Shown here: positions 44,033 to 53,000 of the stretch, in pieces
Numbering within the stretch: position 1 is the first letter of the stretch
Layout: each line of letters opens with the position of its first letter
DNA from: Bacillota bacterium
GTDB lineage: Bacteria; Bacillota; Clostridia; Lachnospirales; Lachnospiraceae
Reading direction: 5' to 3'
Assembly (NCBI GenBank): GCA_023439125.1
Contig: JAEXOU010000018.1
Span: 28,101 to 92,100 of the forward strand
Length of the DNA: 64,000 nucleotides
Position numbers and translations under genes: made by a program
The notes under the pieces: generated by a model
What the model saw: only the letters and a program-made list of their open reading frames with translations
Database searches by the model: none
What the model was told of the DNA's origin: nothing

Positions 44033-44594
44033 AGTGATTCTCTCCTTTATGTAATTTTATTATCCATCAACTTATGCTTAATCGCTTCCGTTAATGTAAT
44101 GATTTCTGAACAAAAGTGTGCTTCGCACACTCTCACAAGCAACACTTTGCAAGCACAGCTTTTGTTTCGCGCCGTAGCGTAGCGTAGTGCGCATCCTGCG
44201 GAGCATTTTTTATATATCAGGAAATTCAGAGGAATTTCCTGATATATAAAAGTGTTTTGCTTGCAAAACACTCGCGCCAAGCGCAGTTGCGTAAGCGACA
44301 TGATGTTATTTATGTTAACTTATCCTCTGTTTTTCATCGTATTATAACACTTCTCTATTCTTCATTCAAGTTAAAAGTGGAATTCATTGCTAACAGAAAA
44401 AATGTTTTGCTTGCAAAACACTCGTGCCAAGCGCGGTCACGTAAGCGACATCTTCCTATCGCGCTTGTGTGCATCCTGCGGAGCATTTTCACACAATAGG
44501 GAGTTATTCCCTATTATGTGAAAAACCGACCTCCCAATCGTTCGATTTTTAGGTCTAACTTTTGGGGATCGGTTCATTTGTAACGTCTTTGACT
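44033..44594. repeat. Intergenic region built of mosaic palindromic repeats
   Basis: Two copies each of two modules occur: X (44252-44301 and 44403-44451, with TTTTGCTTGCAAAACACTCG then GCCAAGCGC and GTAAGCGACAT) and Y (44191-44209 and 44471-44489, GCATCCTGCGGAGCATTTT). Each Y is next to a different long hairpin: a 17-bp perfect stem at 44208-44248 and a 16-bp stem at 44486-44524. Open frames across it are side effects of the repeats. The thrC promoter lies between the two sets. Confidence 0.75.
44341..44369 (-). promoter_or_regulatory. Promoter of thrC
   Basis: On the minus strand, TTGAAT (44364-44369) and TATAAT (44341-44346) are 17 bases apart. Transcription would start near 44334, making a leader of about 300 bases that carries repeat module X, a 17-bp hairpin and module Y. 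Confidence 0.6.
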
Positions 44595-45767
44595 TTATTT
44601 ATTAGCGTAAAACTCATGACATCCATGTTGTACAACTTTACGTAGATTACGATCAAACCAGCTTGCTTTCTTTTCTGTCGTAAGTTTTCTAGCAAAGAAA
44701 TAAAGTGCTCCTTCCGAATAATCCTCACCTGCAAGAGCGCGTTTTACAGCTTCTTTTGTTGATTTTGTAATCTTTACGCTATAATAACGTCCATCTCTTG
44801 TTGGAGAAAATTGATAAGAGTTTCCTACCTTTTGAAAGACCACCTTTGACACTGTATCTGGAAACTCAGAATCATTAACTCGATTAAGAACAACATTAGC
44901 TACTAATATCTTTCCATAAATATCCTCACCTGTTGCTTCTGCTTCCACAATTCTATAAAGAACTTGAAGTTCATCCTCCGACAGCTTCATCATCATTTTC
45001 TTATTCGTCACTAATTCAAGATTGGCAGGGATTGCCAAATCTGATTTAGCTTTATTATCTGTCTTAGCAACTGTTTCTGTTTTCTTATCGTCGGTCTTAG
45101 CTACAGTCTTAGTCTTGTTGTCTGTTTTCGTTACTGTTTTTTCTGCCTGTTTATCTTTATCTTGATTGTCTTCCTTAGTATTTGCTTCTGTTTGTTGCAG
45201 ATTAGAATCTGCTACAGGTAACTTTGTATCATTCATTGACACTGCACTGATTGACTTCTCATCCATGTTCAACAAACTTAAATGTGCTTTTGAGGCATCA
45301 TTTGTCAAGCTCAAACTATGCTGTGTGGTGAGTAATGCCATTGAGTTAACAACATCACTGTAATGAATTACTGCTGGACTGATGGACAATTGGCCAAGCG
45401 GATATATCTCTGCTAACATAGCTCTTTTTGCTTGTATCGTCATCTCATCTTCAGTCTCTGTTGTAAGATCTAGTAAATTATTATGGTCAGGGGTGTTCAA
45501 AGCATACTCTTTGAAATCAGAGTCTATATTCTCTGATGAATTTGTTTCTTCACTACCTTTGTCTACATCATAAGATGCAGCATCCGCTATGCATCCATTA
45601 GGATTTACATTAAAATCGGCAAGGTTTCCAAAATATAAGACAAGTACAATTGCTGATAATGCATATGCTGTTGTAGCCATATGTCGATTGTATGTTTTTA
45701 TCATCTTAATAACAATGTTTCTTATACTGTCTTTTATCAGGTGAAGAAACGAGCGTATCTTTAACAT
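44595..45767 (-). CDS. SleB-type cell-wall hydrolase (Hydrolase_2 domain), membrane-anchored
   Basis: About 390 residues: one membrane helix near the N-terminus (ATTAYALSAIVLVLYFGNLA), a spacer of about 200 residues, a low-complexity Lys/Thr/Asp linker of repeated TKTDNKTKTVAKTDDK type, and a C-terminal SleB-like domain (LYRIVEAEATGEDIYGKILV, ANVVLNRVNDSEFP, QFSPTRDGRYY). The domain cleaves peptidoglycan glycan strands; in Bacillus it works in spore germination, but anchored forms in clostridia may serve growth. ATG 45767 with GAGG nine bases upstream is preferred over ATG 45812. The promoter is at 45869-45896. Confidence 0.88.
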   Translation of the reverse strand: MLKIRSFLHLIKDSIRNIVIKMIKTYNRHMATTAYALSAIVLVLYFGNLADFNVNPNGCIADAASYDVDKGSEETNSSENIDSDFKEYALNTPDHNNLLDLTTETEDEMTIQAKRAMLAEIYPLGQLSISPAVIHYSDVVNSMALLTTQHSLSLTNDASKAHLSLLNMDEKSISAVSMNDTKLPVADSNLQQTEANTKEDNQDKDKQAEKTVTKTDNKTKTVAKTDDKKTETVAKTDNKAKSDLAIPANLELVTNKKMMMKLSEDELQVLYRIVEAEATGEDIYGKILVANVVLNRVNDSEFPDTVSKVVFQKVGNSYQFSPTRDGRYYSVKITKSTKEAVKRALAGEDYSEGALYFFARKLTTEKKASWFDRNLRKVVQHGCHEFYANK

Positions 45768-45868
45768 ACTAACTTTCCTCATTCTTTCTTCGTTCTTTAC
45801 TGATTTCGACATCTATGATAAATCAAAACAAAGCTAAGACAAACCACGCTCCGTTTTGCATGCATTGA

Positions 45869-45896
45869 ATTATATCATCCAGTAAATCCGTGTCAA
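45869..45896 (-). promoter_or_regulatory. Promoter of the SleB-type hydrolase gene
   Basis: On the minus strand, TTGACA (45891-45896) and a perfect TATAAT (45869-45874) are 16 bases apart, a near-perfect sigma-A promoter. Start of transcription is near 45862, about 95 bases before ATG 45767. This argues against a sporulation-only sigma factor. Confidence 0.75.
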
Positions 45897-46225
45897 GCTA
45901 CGAAGTTAATTTTCAGCACTAAACCCCATAAGAAAAAAATCACACCCAATATCTTTTATATATATATCACAATTTTTCAATAATTTTATTTGTTTTTATT
46001 ATATATTCTGTATAGTTGATAAATACTTTCTTCCCTAAACTTTGTTTAGATTTTTATGCATGTTTTATGTATATTATACATTTTGTCGCATCTTACTATA
46101 GTTCTATAATTGTAGAACGCCTTATTCTACTAGCTTTTACTATTTATAGTTTATAAAAATTATGAGTTTTTATGAAATATTTATGCAATTAATGTCGTTA
46201 TTACTACTATTTGATACAAGCTGTC

Positions 46226-46254
46226 TTGCAATTTCGACTATATTAGTCTATAGT
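46226..46254 (+). promoter_or_regulatory. Promoter of the AP2-like gene
   Basis: TTGCAA (46226-46231) and TATAGT (46249-46254) are spaced by 17 bases. Start of transcription would be near 46261, 38 bases before ATG 46299. Confidence 0.6.
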
Positions 46255-46298
46255 AAAACATGAAGTATAAATAGTCATTATCGAAAAGGAGTATCATA

Positions 46299-47120
46299 AT
46301 GCCGCTACCAGGAGTCTTTTTCGCAGCTAAAAAAGATGGAACAACCTATTACCGTTCATCAATCACATACTTAAATCAACATATAAGCCTCGGAAGTTAT
46401 GATAATGAACAATTAGCTCATCAAGCATATAAGATTGCGAACGAACTACTACATAAAAAACATAAACACAAGACAGCAAGTGAGATTCCACATATTGAGC
46501 AATATCATGTATTAGCAACGGTTCTCTCCTTTGATAAGTGGATTATGTTACTAAACCTACGCGATAATGGAATTTACTGCCGTAATCCAATCTATCTTTT
46601 AAAGAAATACTTTTTATACTACGTAAATGAAACAACAGTATTGAAGTTTGATACAGATGACCTGTTTTACTATATGAAGCATCGTATCATGCAAAGAGGC
46701 GGGCATCTTTTTGTATCAGATTATGGTATGCAGATAAATATTCTATCACGTTATGGTATTAAAAACTTTGCTGTACCAGGACGTGATTATCGTTTTGTTA
46801 ACGGCGATCCTACCGATTTTCGCTACCGAAACATTCAAATAATAAATCGATATCATGGTGTCACAAAATCAATCCTTAAGGGACGTGAGATATTTACTGC
46901 TAAAATTCACATCAATGGTGATTATATTATAGGACGTTATACTACAGAAATTGAAGCAGCAATAGCTTACAATAAAGCAGCCACGATCATGAATGAAAAG
47001 GGATTCAAAAAGAAGTTCCCAAAAAATTATATAGAAACAATTGATGAGATTACATATGCAAAGCTCTATAGTTCCATTCGTCTATCAAAAAAAATAAGAG
47101 ATTTCCCCTGCCTTTTATGA
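46299..47120 (+). CDS. DNA-binding protein with two AP2-like domains and an HNH-like remnant
   Basis: A 273-residue basic protein. An AP2-like fold opens it (GVFFAAKKDGTTYYRSSI, ISLGSYDNEQLAHQAYKIAN) and a second closes it (GVTKSILKGREIFTAKIHIN, GRYTTEIEAAIAYNKAATI). Just before the second AP2 domain, FVNGDPTDFRYRNIQIINRY resembles the DxxNxxNL part of HNH homing endonucleases, but the His residues of an active HNH site are not obvious. It may be a domesticated homing endonuclease that serves as a transcription factor. AGGAG before ATG 46299 and its own promoter and terminator show it is a single expressed gene. Confidence 0.65.
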   Translation: MPLPGVFFAAKKDGTTYYRSSITYLNQHISLGSYDNEQLAHQAYKIANELLHKKHKHKTASEIPHIEQYHVLATVLSFDKWIMLLNLRDNGIYCRNPIYLLKKYFLYYVNETTVLKFDTDDLFYYMKHRIMQRGGHLFVSDYGMQINILSRYGIKNFAVPGRDYRFVNGDPTDFRYRNIQIINRYHGVTKSILKGREIFTAKIHINGDYIIGRYTTEIEAAIAYNKAATIMNEKGFKKKFPKNYIETIDEITYAKLYSSIRLSKKIRDFPCLL

Positions 47121-47195
47121 AATTAATATACCCATTTGAGTTTTTATGTGCTATAATAATTATATATTTTTCTTCTTCCATTTTCATAGCTCAAC

Positions 47196-47239
47196 ATTAA
47201 AGCCATCAAAACATAAACAATTCTATGTTTTGATGGCTT
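47196..47239. terminator. Bidirectional terminator between the AP2-like gene and the ABC operon
   Basis: A perfect 18-bp stem (TAAAGCCATCAAAACATA at 47196-47213 with its complement at 47222-47239) around an eight-base loop. It lies between two convergent genes and ends three bases before the permease stop. The stem's A/T-rich outer part supplies short U-runs on both strands. Confidence 0.85.
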
Positions 47240-47242
47240 TAA

Positions 47243-48193
47243 CTATTTCACGATATTCTTTTTTCTTTTCCTAATGCTGTCCGGCTGGAGTATCTTTCCT
47301 GATATCAGATTAAGAATATAGGAGATAACAATCTGTGTTACGATACTAATGCCAAACCAGTGTTTAAATATATAATAGGTAGTTTGATACTGAGTTCTCC
47401 ACGTTCCAAAGCTCCCAAGCTTAATACCAATTTGATCATTCAACATAGAGGAGAAAGTAAAAATTGGATTGATCAAGAGGATTAAGTATGAATTCGATAC
47501 TTCGGATGTATTTGAATCCGGTATAAAATTGGTAATGCTTGCCTTAGATACCGTAATAAAATCGGTAATGTTTGTCTTAGATATCGACTGCATAAATTGA
47601 TTGCCCATCAAAATCATCGTTAATCCTAAAGTGATAATCAACACAGTTGTGTAGGTGCAAACAGTAGCTATTGTAGATCGTTTACATAAGGACGAAAAGA
47701 AAATCCCAATACTACCGATATAAATCGCTGTGACAATCAAAAAAAGGATTAAAGTCAAAATTTCTTTAATCGAGATACCCCCAATCGATAGTACGATAGC
47801 AACGATTGGAAGAGACGAGAAAGAAAGCATTAACATGACATTGATGGAAGCAAAAAGTTTTCCACGGATAATACTATAGGAAGTCATTGTCGTTGACAAC
47901 AGCATATCAAGTGTTTGCTTTTCCCTTTCTCCTGTGATTTGACCCGCGGTAACTCCTGGAGTAATAAAAAGAATCAAAACGAATTCTATGCTAGTAATAA
48001 TCATATAAATTATTAAGATATCTGAATAATTAACAGATTTACTCATGTAATTAACTCCATCGAATGTAAAGAAAAACGAAAATAGTCCAAATAGTGCTAA
48101 AAGCGTATTAAAAGTTACTAATAGCACTGCGACCTTTTTCATTCTAGCCGTTTGTTTTAATTCTTTACGATATACTGGATTGATTCGTATCAT
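47243..48193 (-). CDS. ABC-2 type transporter permease
   Basis: A 316-residue membrane protein with six or seven helices. NPVYRKELKQTARMKK is the usual cytoplasmic start of ABC-2 permeases; GVTAGQITGEREKQTLDMLLSTTMTSYSIIRGK is family-typical and is here noted only by its GEREKQTL core. The last helix is followed by a basic tail. It partners the ATPase encoded 18 bases upstream. The substrate is unknown; many such pairs that sit with a two-component system and a large exported protein serve in envelope stress or antimicrobial peptide defence. Confidence 0.88.
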   Translation of the reverse strand: MIRINPVYRKELKQTARMKKVAVLLVTFNTLLALFGLFSFFFTFDGVNYMSKSVNYSDILIIYMIITSIEFVLILFITPGVTAGQITGEREKQTLDMLLSTTMTSYSIIRGKLFASINVMLMLSFSSLPIVAIVLSIGGISIKEILTLILFLIVTAIYIGSIGIFFSSLCKRSTIATVCTYTTVLIITLGLTMILMGNQFMQSISKTNITDFITVSKASITNFIPDSNTSEVSNSYLILLINPIFTFSSMLNDQIGIKLGSFGTWRTQYQTTYYIFKHWFGISIVTQIVISYILNLISGKILQPDSIRKRKKNIVK

Positions 48194-48211
48194 GTAACTC
48201 CTCCAAGTAAA

Positions 48212-49126
48212 TTATTTTGTCAACCGTAAAAACACTTCCTCTAAATCACCCTCATCACGATAAAATGCAGAAATAAGAATATCTTGTTCTTGTAATTGGT
48301 GTAATAAATTCGCTTCCTCATATTCATCACCACTAAAATTGAAGGAAATATTTTTCTCATTCGTAGCAATATTCGTAACCACTTTATTCTCTTTCAAAAT
48401 AGTGATTGCTTTCTCCTGTCCTTTGACTACACGCATAAAGATAGGGTTCTGAGATTTCTGTTTTGCCATAATCTCCTTGACAGAACCTTCCATGACCATT
48501 TTCCCAGAATCAATAATTCCAATATGGGTACAAATTCCTGCAAGCTCCTGTAGTATATGAGAACTTAGTAAAATTGTAACCTTTTCATTACCAAGCTGTG
48601 ATAAGATTTTTTGCAACTCAATTCGTGCTCTAGGTTCTAAACCAGAAGCAGGTTCATCTAAAATCAGTAACTTCGGCCGATGAATTAATGTTCTTGCTAA
48701 ACAGAGTCTTTGCTTCATCCCACGTGATAAAACATCAACAAGTTCATTCTTTTTGTCGCTCAATTGAACAAGTTCAAGCAACTCATCTATTCTTTTTTCT
48801 GCACTTAGCCCGCATATGTTATAGATCGATGCATAGAATTCCATATACTCTAGCATCGTAAGGTTATCATATACGCCAAAGAAATCAGGCATATATCCAA
48901 TATAATTCTTTACCAGTCTTGGATGCCGAAGAACATCGATTCCATCTACAATTACTTGTCCATAATCTGCTGACAATAAGGTAGCAATAATACGCATTGT
49001 AGTAGTCTTACCCGCACCATTGGGCCCAACGAATCCATACAGAGTTCCGTCTGCAATTTCCATATTAAGCCCATCCAATGCTTTAAACTTCCCATAAGTT
49101 TTGCTTAAATTACTAATTCTCAGCAC
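48212..49126 (-). CDS. ABC transporter ATPase
   Basis: A 304-residue ATPase of the ABC-2 class. Walker A is GPNGAGKTTTMRI, the Q-loop region is IGYMPDFFGVYDNLT, and the signature motif is degenerate (VLSRGMKQRLCLARTL, with SRGMKQ in place of LSGGQ). Walker B is LLILDEPASGLEP and the switch His lies in LLSSHIL. A C-terminal extension of about 85 residues is common in this class. GTG 49126 has GGAG seven bases upstream and overlaps the end of the 891-residue gene by 14 bases. Confidence 0.93.
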   Translation of the reverse strand: MLRISNLSKTYGKFKALDGLNMEIADGTLYGFVGPNGAGKTTTMRIIATLLSADYGQVIVDGIDVLRHPRLVKNYIGYMPDFFGVYDNLTMLEYMEFYASIYNICGLSAEKRIDELLELVQLSDKKNELVDVLSRGMKQRLCLARTLIHRPKLLILDEPASGLEPRARIELQKILSQLGNEKVTILLSSHILQELAGICTHIGIIDSGKMVMEGSVKEIMAKQKSQNPIFMRVVKGQEKAITILKENKVVTNIATNEKNISFNFSGDEYEEANLLHQLQEQDILISAFYRDEGDLEEVFLRLTK

Positions 49127-51788
49127 TTATTGTCTCCTTTCTGCATGAGATAATCGGCACCTCAAACATTTCCTCATTCATGTCTTTATTTTCATATCGA
49201 ATATTGATTTGGTTATCAGAATTGATAAATTTAGTCAGTTCTTTCCTCGTAATACTCCTTGTCCCATATTCAGATTCTAAATCAAAAACTAATTCAAATC
49301 GTTCTGTTGAATAGTTATAAAGATAAATTCGGCTACACTTATTGGCACTATACTCCCTATTAGAAAAATCATTAAATAAGTTGCTAATATAAAGTTCATT
49401 TATTTGGTCTGATTGTGGTATTTGATAAACCAACTCAATTGTATTAATATAAGAAAGGCGAGTACTTTCATCCCAGATATAAATACTACTATCCTCTAAA
49501 TATCGATCGATACTTGGAACAATATACTCTTTTGTATTGCAAAATTTTATATCAAGCTTTTCTACAACTATGGAGTCACCATAGCTACCGTCTTCTTTAC
49601 TGATATCATAGAAAGGCGACTCTTTTGATATCTCTTCTAAACTTGCTATAACGAAAGGATCTTCACTTCCAAGCATGTACTTATCAAATGCATAACTATA
49701 TGCATTCACTTTTCTTAACTGTGATGAGCTTAATTGCTCTTCAATCAAACCAAAGGATTTTTTAATGTCATTATTTGTATATAGTAACGAACCCATTCCT
49801 CCAATATATAAAGTAATGCAATCCGATAAATCAGCTACTTCACCCGGCATAAGTGTCCCAATATAAACATAATAACCGCACAGATATAACAATGTATCAT
49901 GTAGTGTTTGCTTCGAATGATTCACTATCGTACCAGTAAGTGTTTCCTCTGTTAAAAATAAATTACTCACAACGATCGGCTCATAATCCTTATGGTATGA
50001 ACCATAGAATAGTTCCGTATCAAATGCTGCTTTATCATAAAAATTGATCTCAATTCCATCGTCCTGATATTTAACATTCATTGATGCATCCGTATAGTCA
50101 TAAAACTTACGCTCACTGGTTTCCTTCACATAAATCCCATTATAAAAGGAAGGATATCCACTTTCACCAACTACAACAACATCAGCATTGCTCAAGAAAA
50201 TCGATTTTGGGCTCTTTTCATTTAGTCCAACCATAGCATAGGTAATTCCTTGGACATTGGATAGCGAACGATCATAATATTCTATATTTAAAAATCCTGC
50301 ATAAGGCTGATCTATTCTTGTAGATGAACCAAGCATAGATACAATTGCAAAAAATAGAATAGTAATCGTTGGAACAACAATCCATACTTTACTTTGTTTT
50401 TTTAGTTTCCATAAGGCAAAGAAAGAAACTGGTCCAATCAATAATATGTATAACAATAAAACTACAATATATTTTTCTACTTTAGGAATTTTCTTAATCT
50501 CTGAATAATCATCAAGCTCTTGAATACGATAATCCAAATTACCACCATTTGGTTCCTCATTTAATCTACTTATGGTAATATCAGATAAATTCATCTTAAC
50601 CTGGTATACAATCCCTGCATAGAAAGCCGAAAGCAACTCATCACTACATCCTTGATACAAAGCAAGTTTTTCTGGCGTTATCTCTTCATTTTGCAAGCAA
50701 AAATGATATATCATTACAGTTCCATTGCCATAATGGACTTGCTCATATAATCGAACTCCTTCTTTCTCGGTTACTTTTTCTACACCAACAAGTGTAAATT
50801 TAGTAACTTTTTCTAATTTACTTTGATTTTTAAGAGACGTTATCGAGGAACTTCCTAGCATAGGATTACCCATGTATGTGTTTTCTCCTGCAGTTGGAAA
50901 CTTTAGCTTACTATCCGCGATTTCTTGAAGGATTATGTTTCTTGATGATTCATAGTCACGTATGCCTGTTAGCATCTTCACAAAATCTGAGTCCGAGCAT
51001 ACTGTGAAATCTATGCTTATATGATCTTTTGCATCATAGCTTACTTGTTTCTCGGTTTTAATAATATGATATTGTTCTAGTAATTCAATGTTGGACTGGT
51101 CTTCTTCATTAACTCCAAGAATAAGATTCCCCCCTCTTTCAACAAAATTGAGTAAGCATTCAAATTCTTTTGTTTCGAGAGAATCCAAATTGAAATGATC
51201 CACAACAATCACATCAAGCATATCATATCCTAAATAATCACTTGGTAGATTATTTATATCTAAATTTATAATTTTACTACCAAAATACTGAAAATAAGCT
51301 AACCCAATTGGTTTATCACTTAATATACCAACAACACAATTAGCACCATAGTTTTTTATATTAAGTGGAATCAGTTCTTCTACAATTGTCTTATCGTAAG
51401 AATCGGTTAAAGTAAAATTAATTTCCTGTGTCATCTGGTTCATTGGTAGTTGTAAACATACTTGAGTCTTACTTCCACCTAATAAACTAGCCGTTTTTGC
51501 ATAAGTTATATTATCCTGTTCATGATTCAATAACGTTGCTTTTACTGTCCCTTGAATTGTGTCTCCCTTATTATAAATATCAACTGAAAAATCTACATAA
51601 CGAGCATAACGGGCCTCCTGATAAAAACCATAACTGATTTTTATTACGAATTGGTCTTGAACAATCACAATTGGGTTATAAAAATCTTCGCTTTCGCTCA
51701 AAAACGTTGCAGCTTGCCCCTTCTCTACATTTCCATTAACAAGAAGAATACATATGAAAAGTAATAGAATTTTATTCCAAAGTTTCAT
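49113..51788 (-). CDS. Large exported membrane protein with a GATase-like domain, ABC-associated
   Basis: An 891-residue protein with a signal peptide (NKILLLFICILLVNGN). The extracellular part (to about residue 435) includes a segment like a degenerate class I glutamine amidotransferase fold (MLDVIVVDHFNLDSLE, LLNFVERGGNLILGVN). Two membrane helices follow (IVVLLLYILLIGPVSFFAL and VWIVVPTITILFFAIVSML), then about 380 more external residues. GldG- and DUF4350-like proteins have comparable layouts and partner ABC-2 transporters. It lies between the kinase and the ATPase, overlapping both, so it is probably an extracellular partner or sensor of this transporter. I do not recognise a named family. 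Confidence 0.7.
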   Translation of the reverse strand: MKLWNKILLLFICILLVNGNVEKGQAATFLSESEDFYNPIVIVQDQFVIKISYGFYQEARYARYVDFSVDIYNKGDTIQGTVKATLLNHEQDNITYAKTASLLGGSKTQVCLQLPMNQMTQEINFTLTDSYDKTIVEELIPLNIKNYGANCVVGILSDKPIGLAYFQYFGSKIINLDINNLPSDYLGYDMLDVIVVDHFNLDSLETKEFECLLNFVERGGNLILGVNEEDQSNIELLEQYHIIKTEKQVSYDAKDHISIDFTVCSDSDFVKMLTGIRDYESSRNIILQEIADSKLKFPTAGENTYMGNPMLGSSSITSLKNQSKLEKVTKFTLVGVEKVTEKEGVRLYEQVHYGNGTVMIYHFCLQNEEITPEKLALYQGCSDELLSAFYAGIVYQVKMNLSDITISRLNEEPNGGNLDYRIQELDDYSEIKKIPKVEKYIVVLLLYILLIGPVSFFALWKLKKQSKVWIVVPTITILFFAIVSMLGSSTRIDQPYAGFLNIEYYDRSLSNVQGITYAMVGLNEKSPKSIFLSNADVVVVGESGYPSFYNGIYVKETSERKFYDYTDASMNVKYQDDGIEINFYDKAAFDTELFYGSYHKDYEPIVVSNLFLTEETLTGTIVNHSKQTLHDTLLYLCGYYVYIGTLMPGEVADLSDCITLYIGGMGSLLYTNNDIKKSFGLIEEQLSSSQLRKVNAYSYAFDKYMLGSEDPFVIASLEEISKESPFYDISKEDGSYGDSIVVEKLDIKFCNTKEYIVPSIDRYLEDSSIYIWDESTRLSYINTIELVYQIPQSDQINELYISNLFNDFSNREYSANKCSRIYLYNYSTERFELVFDLESEYGTRSITRKELTKFINSDNQINIRYENKDMNEEMFEVPIISCRKETISAEN

Positions 51789-52983
51789 GATACTCCTCCC
51801 TATTCAACGTAACTTCAAAAACTGTACCCTCCATCGTACTACGCACACCAATTAAACCATTATGCATATTAATAATATTCTTTGCGATTGCTAATCCCAA
51901 TCCCGTTCCACCATGTTCATCATTTCTAGAAGCGTCTACACGGTAGAATTTTTCAAATATCTTATTAATATCTTTATTTGGAATTACTTCACCATAATTG
52001 ATGATTGAAATTACAGCAGTTGTTGCATCAGTTTCAACTGAAATATTTACATTTTTTCCGTCCTTACCATACTTAATTGCATTACTAATTAAATTTTCAA
52101 AAGCTCTTGCTAACAAACTTCCATCTGCTTCGACATAAACCTCTTTCTCATCTGTTTTAAAATCATACTCCAACCCATTCTCACAGAAACTAGGATAAAA
52201 CTCCTCTAGCATCTGTTCCATCAATTTTACCATGTCTACTTGTCCTAAATGAAGCGCTACCTGCCCAAATTCCAGCTTCGTATATGTAAATAAATCCTCA
52301 ATCAATTTTTCAAGCCGTATTGATTTACTATATACAATTTCAATGTATTTATCTTGTTCCTCTTTACTTAGCTTATGATTTGATACAATATCCAGATAAC
52401 CAATAATCGATGTTAATGGAGTACGTAAATCATGAGCAACGTTTGTAATTAATTCATTCTTCTTATATTCTGTACTTCTCTCAAGCTCCATGATGAGCTG
52501 AATGTCCTTCGCCATATGATTTAAGTTTCTAGCGATATCAGTAAATTCATTATTCTCTCGAAGTGGAATTGAAATATTAAAATTACCTGCTGAAAGCTCC
52601 TTGATACCAGAATTAATCTCATCTAAGTAGTTACTAATTTTCCTTGTAAATATTGAAAAATAAATTGCAAACGAAAAAAAACCGATTCCCAAACTAATGA
52701 TAATCAATGTCACCTTGTATCCTACACTCAATCCATGGTCCAAAGTAGGAACAAAAGTTAACTTATTACTTACTTCAGAGTCGTTCTTATAGATATAGTT
52801 ATTTGTTAACGAATTCGAAATGTTCGTTTCCTGATTTGATACTGTTTGTTTTGGAGTCAAAGCTCGATTAATACAATAAATAGAGAGCAAAAATATGCCT
52901 ACTGTAATTAACGCTAAGAGCATACTCAGTAAGCTCAGTAATAAGTTTTTAAAGCGAAAGCTATGTATAAACTTCTCGTCCAA
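51772..52983 (-). CDS. Sensor histidine kinase
   Basis: A 403-residue kinase. Helix 1 is LLLSLLSMLLALITVGIFLL, a short external loop of about 55 residues follows, and helix 2 is VTLIIISLGIGFFSFAIYF. Then come HAMP, the H-box VAHDLRTPLTSIIGYLDIV, the N-box FENLISNAIKYG and the G-boxes GTGLGLAI. The order and size match VanS/PhoR-like kinases. It phosphorylates the response regulator encoded 17 bases upstream. The likely start is TTG 52983 with GGAGG seven bases upstream. Confidence 0.94.
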   Translation of the reverse strand: MDEKFIHSFRFKNLLLSLLSMLLALITVGIFLLSIYCINRALTPKQTVSNQETNISNSLTNNYIYKNDSEVSNKLTFVPTLDHGLSVGYKVTLIIISLGIGFFSFAIYFSIFTRKISNYLDEINSGIKELSAGNFNISIPLRENNEFTDIARNLNHMAKDIQLIMELERSTEYKKNELITNVAHDLRTPLTSIIGYLDIVSNHKLSKEEQDKYIEIVYSKSIRLEKLIEDLFTYTKLEFGQVALHLGQVDMVKLMEQMLEEFYPSFCENGLEYDFKTDEKEVYVEADGSLLARAFENLISNAIKYGKDGKNVNISVETDATTAVISIINYGEVIPNKDINKIFEKFYRVDASRNDEHGGTGLGLAIAKNIINMHNGLIGVRSTMEGTVFEVTLNREEYHETLE

Positions 52984-53000
52984 ACTAACTCCTCCTATAT

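Larger units (their letters stand above)
45768..46298. other. Divergent intergenic region between the hydrolase and the AP2-like gene
   Basis: About 530 AT-rich bases holding the hydrolase promoter (45869-45896, minus) and the AP2-like gene promoter (46226-46254, plus). The middle part, 45900-46200, is simple AT-rich sequence in which I see nothing else. Confidence 0.6.

Noticed and set aside
44047..44301. 84-codon minus-strand open frame before thrC
   Set aside because: It lies wholly over the palindromic repeat modules, has no ribosome site and is rich in unlikely Cys/Ala/Arg runs; it is a by-product of the repeats.
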